64,000 nucleotides of DNA from Elephas maximus indicus. Its lineage: Eukaryota > Chordata > Mammalia > Proboscidea > Elephantidae. The translations under genes were made by a program, and so were the position numbers. The stretch covers positions 59,249,501-59,313,500 of the forward strand of contig NC_064820.1 in NCBI RefSeq assembly GCF_024166365.1. The letters run 5' to 3'. Below the pieces are notes generated by a model. That model did not search any database, had not been told where the DNA came from, and saw only the letters and a program-made list of their open reading frames with translations. Numbering within the stretch: the stretch's first letter is position 1; each line of letters starts with the position of its first letter. Positions 63,490 through 64,000 of this stretch are shown here, piece by piece.

Positions 63490-64000
63490 GGGTGCTATAT
63501 CACAGGAATGACAAAAAAAAAAAAAAAAATTAACAAGGGCAAGAACATTAGACCTCAGTAGGGAGACAGGATATGGATTGGTGCAAAAATAAAAAATGTC
63601 AAGTCCTTCTCCCTTTATATGTGTATGATTAGTGGTGTCTTGTGGGCCAAGAATGTCTTGAATGCCATGCATGGTGCGGATTTGGAAACAACTACTTCCT
63701 AGAGATACAAAAGCATCTACGAAATGGATCTGCTGCCTTCTTTTTACCCATAACCCTCTTGGGTCTGAGTTCTGTTGTCTTCTACCATGGAGTAAAAAGA
63801 AAAAAGGTCAGGACCACATCTGTAGCAGGCAGGAGCTAAGTCGCCAGAGCTAGCAGAGCAAGTCCAGAAAAGTGAAAATTGAAAGTTATGCGGGGTGGGG
63901 TTTAGAAGCTAAGGGATTAAAAAAAAAGAAGTGGCAAATTCTTAGGAGATACAGAAAAATTAGATGGTTGGATTTCACTGGCAGCAGTACAGGGCAGTGT
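63490..64000. other. Intronic sequence at the right edge
   Basis: It contains a poly(A) run at about 63513-63529 and no recognised gene or repeat. The two short overlapping frames at 63642-63853 are regarded as chance. Confidence 0.4.

Noticed and set aside
62142-64000. Search for the upstream SLC38A9 exon (YYSRLTTPADK-like segment)
   Set aside because: No matching frame with splice borders was found, so the exon is presumed to lie beyond the right edge.

Overview
This is a window of vertebrate nuclear DNA. It is AT-rich, with long introns, short spliced exons and dense interspersed repeats, and it shows no bacterial-style operons, CRISPR arrays or rRNA. The host is an afrotherian mammal, most likely an elephant (inferred). 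About thirty SINE copies are of the AfroSINE type, with a tRNA-like head and the 'GGGCAGTTCTACTCTGTCCT' body. They occur together with RTE-type LINEs, lineage-specific L1 3' ends, and older eutherian repeats (MIR, L2, MLT1, Charlie, Tigger, mariner).

One host gene is present: SLC38A9, on the minus strand. It encodes the lysosomal amino-acid transporter-like arginine sensor of the mTORC1 pathway. Twelve exons between 62141 and 17423 join in phase into 480 codons plus a stop. They correspond to about residue 83 to the C-terminus of the human protein and hold all 11 membrane helices. The exons for the cytosolic N-terminus, which binds Ragulator and Rag GTPases, and the promoter lie beyond the right edge. 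A short 3' UTR (about 16905-17422, tentative) contains a terminal-inverted-repeat element.

Layout: 1-16900 is 3' flanking DNA with no recognised gene. It carries RTE and L1 3' ends, SINEs, an L2, and a perfect 52-bp inverted repeat at 12022-12130. 16905-23194 holds the last three coding exons, a decayed Charlie transposon and SINEs. 23195-38764 is intronic, with an RTE 3' end, a mariner, a Tigger-like relic and L1 3' ends. 35230-38620 is a nested stack of L1, MLT1, Tigger and Charlie elements. 38765-49064 is a large intron whose main feature is an L2 interrupted by a 3.6-kb RTE mosaic in alternating orientations. 47.4-48.9 kb is a SINE cluster. 49065-62141 holds the upstream exons, with MIR, L1M and SINE copies between them. 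62142-64000 is further intron.

No new multi-gene system was found. The unusual items are structural: a perfect palindrome, twin-priming-like and inverted RTE arrangements, tandem SINE pairs sharing target sites, and two recent tandem duplications. All family names come from recognition by eye, and no database search was run.
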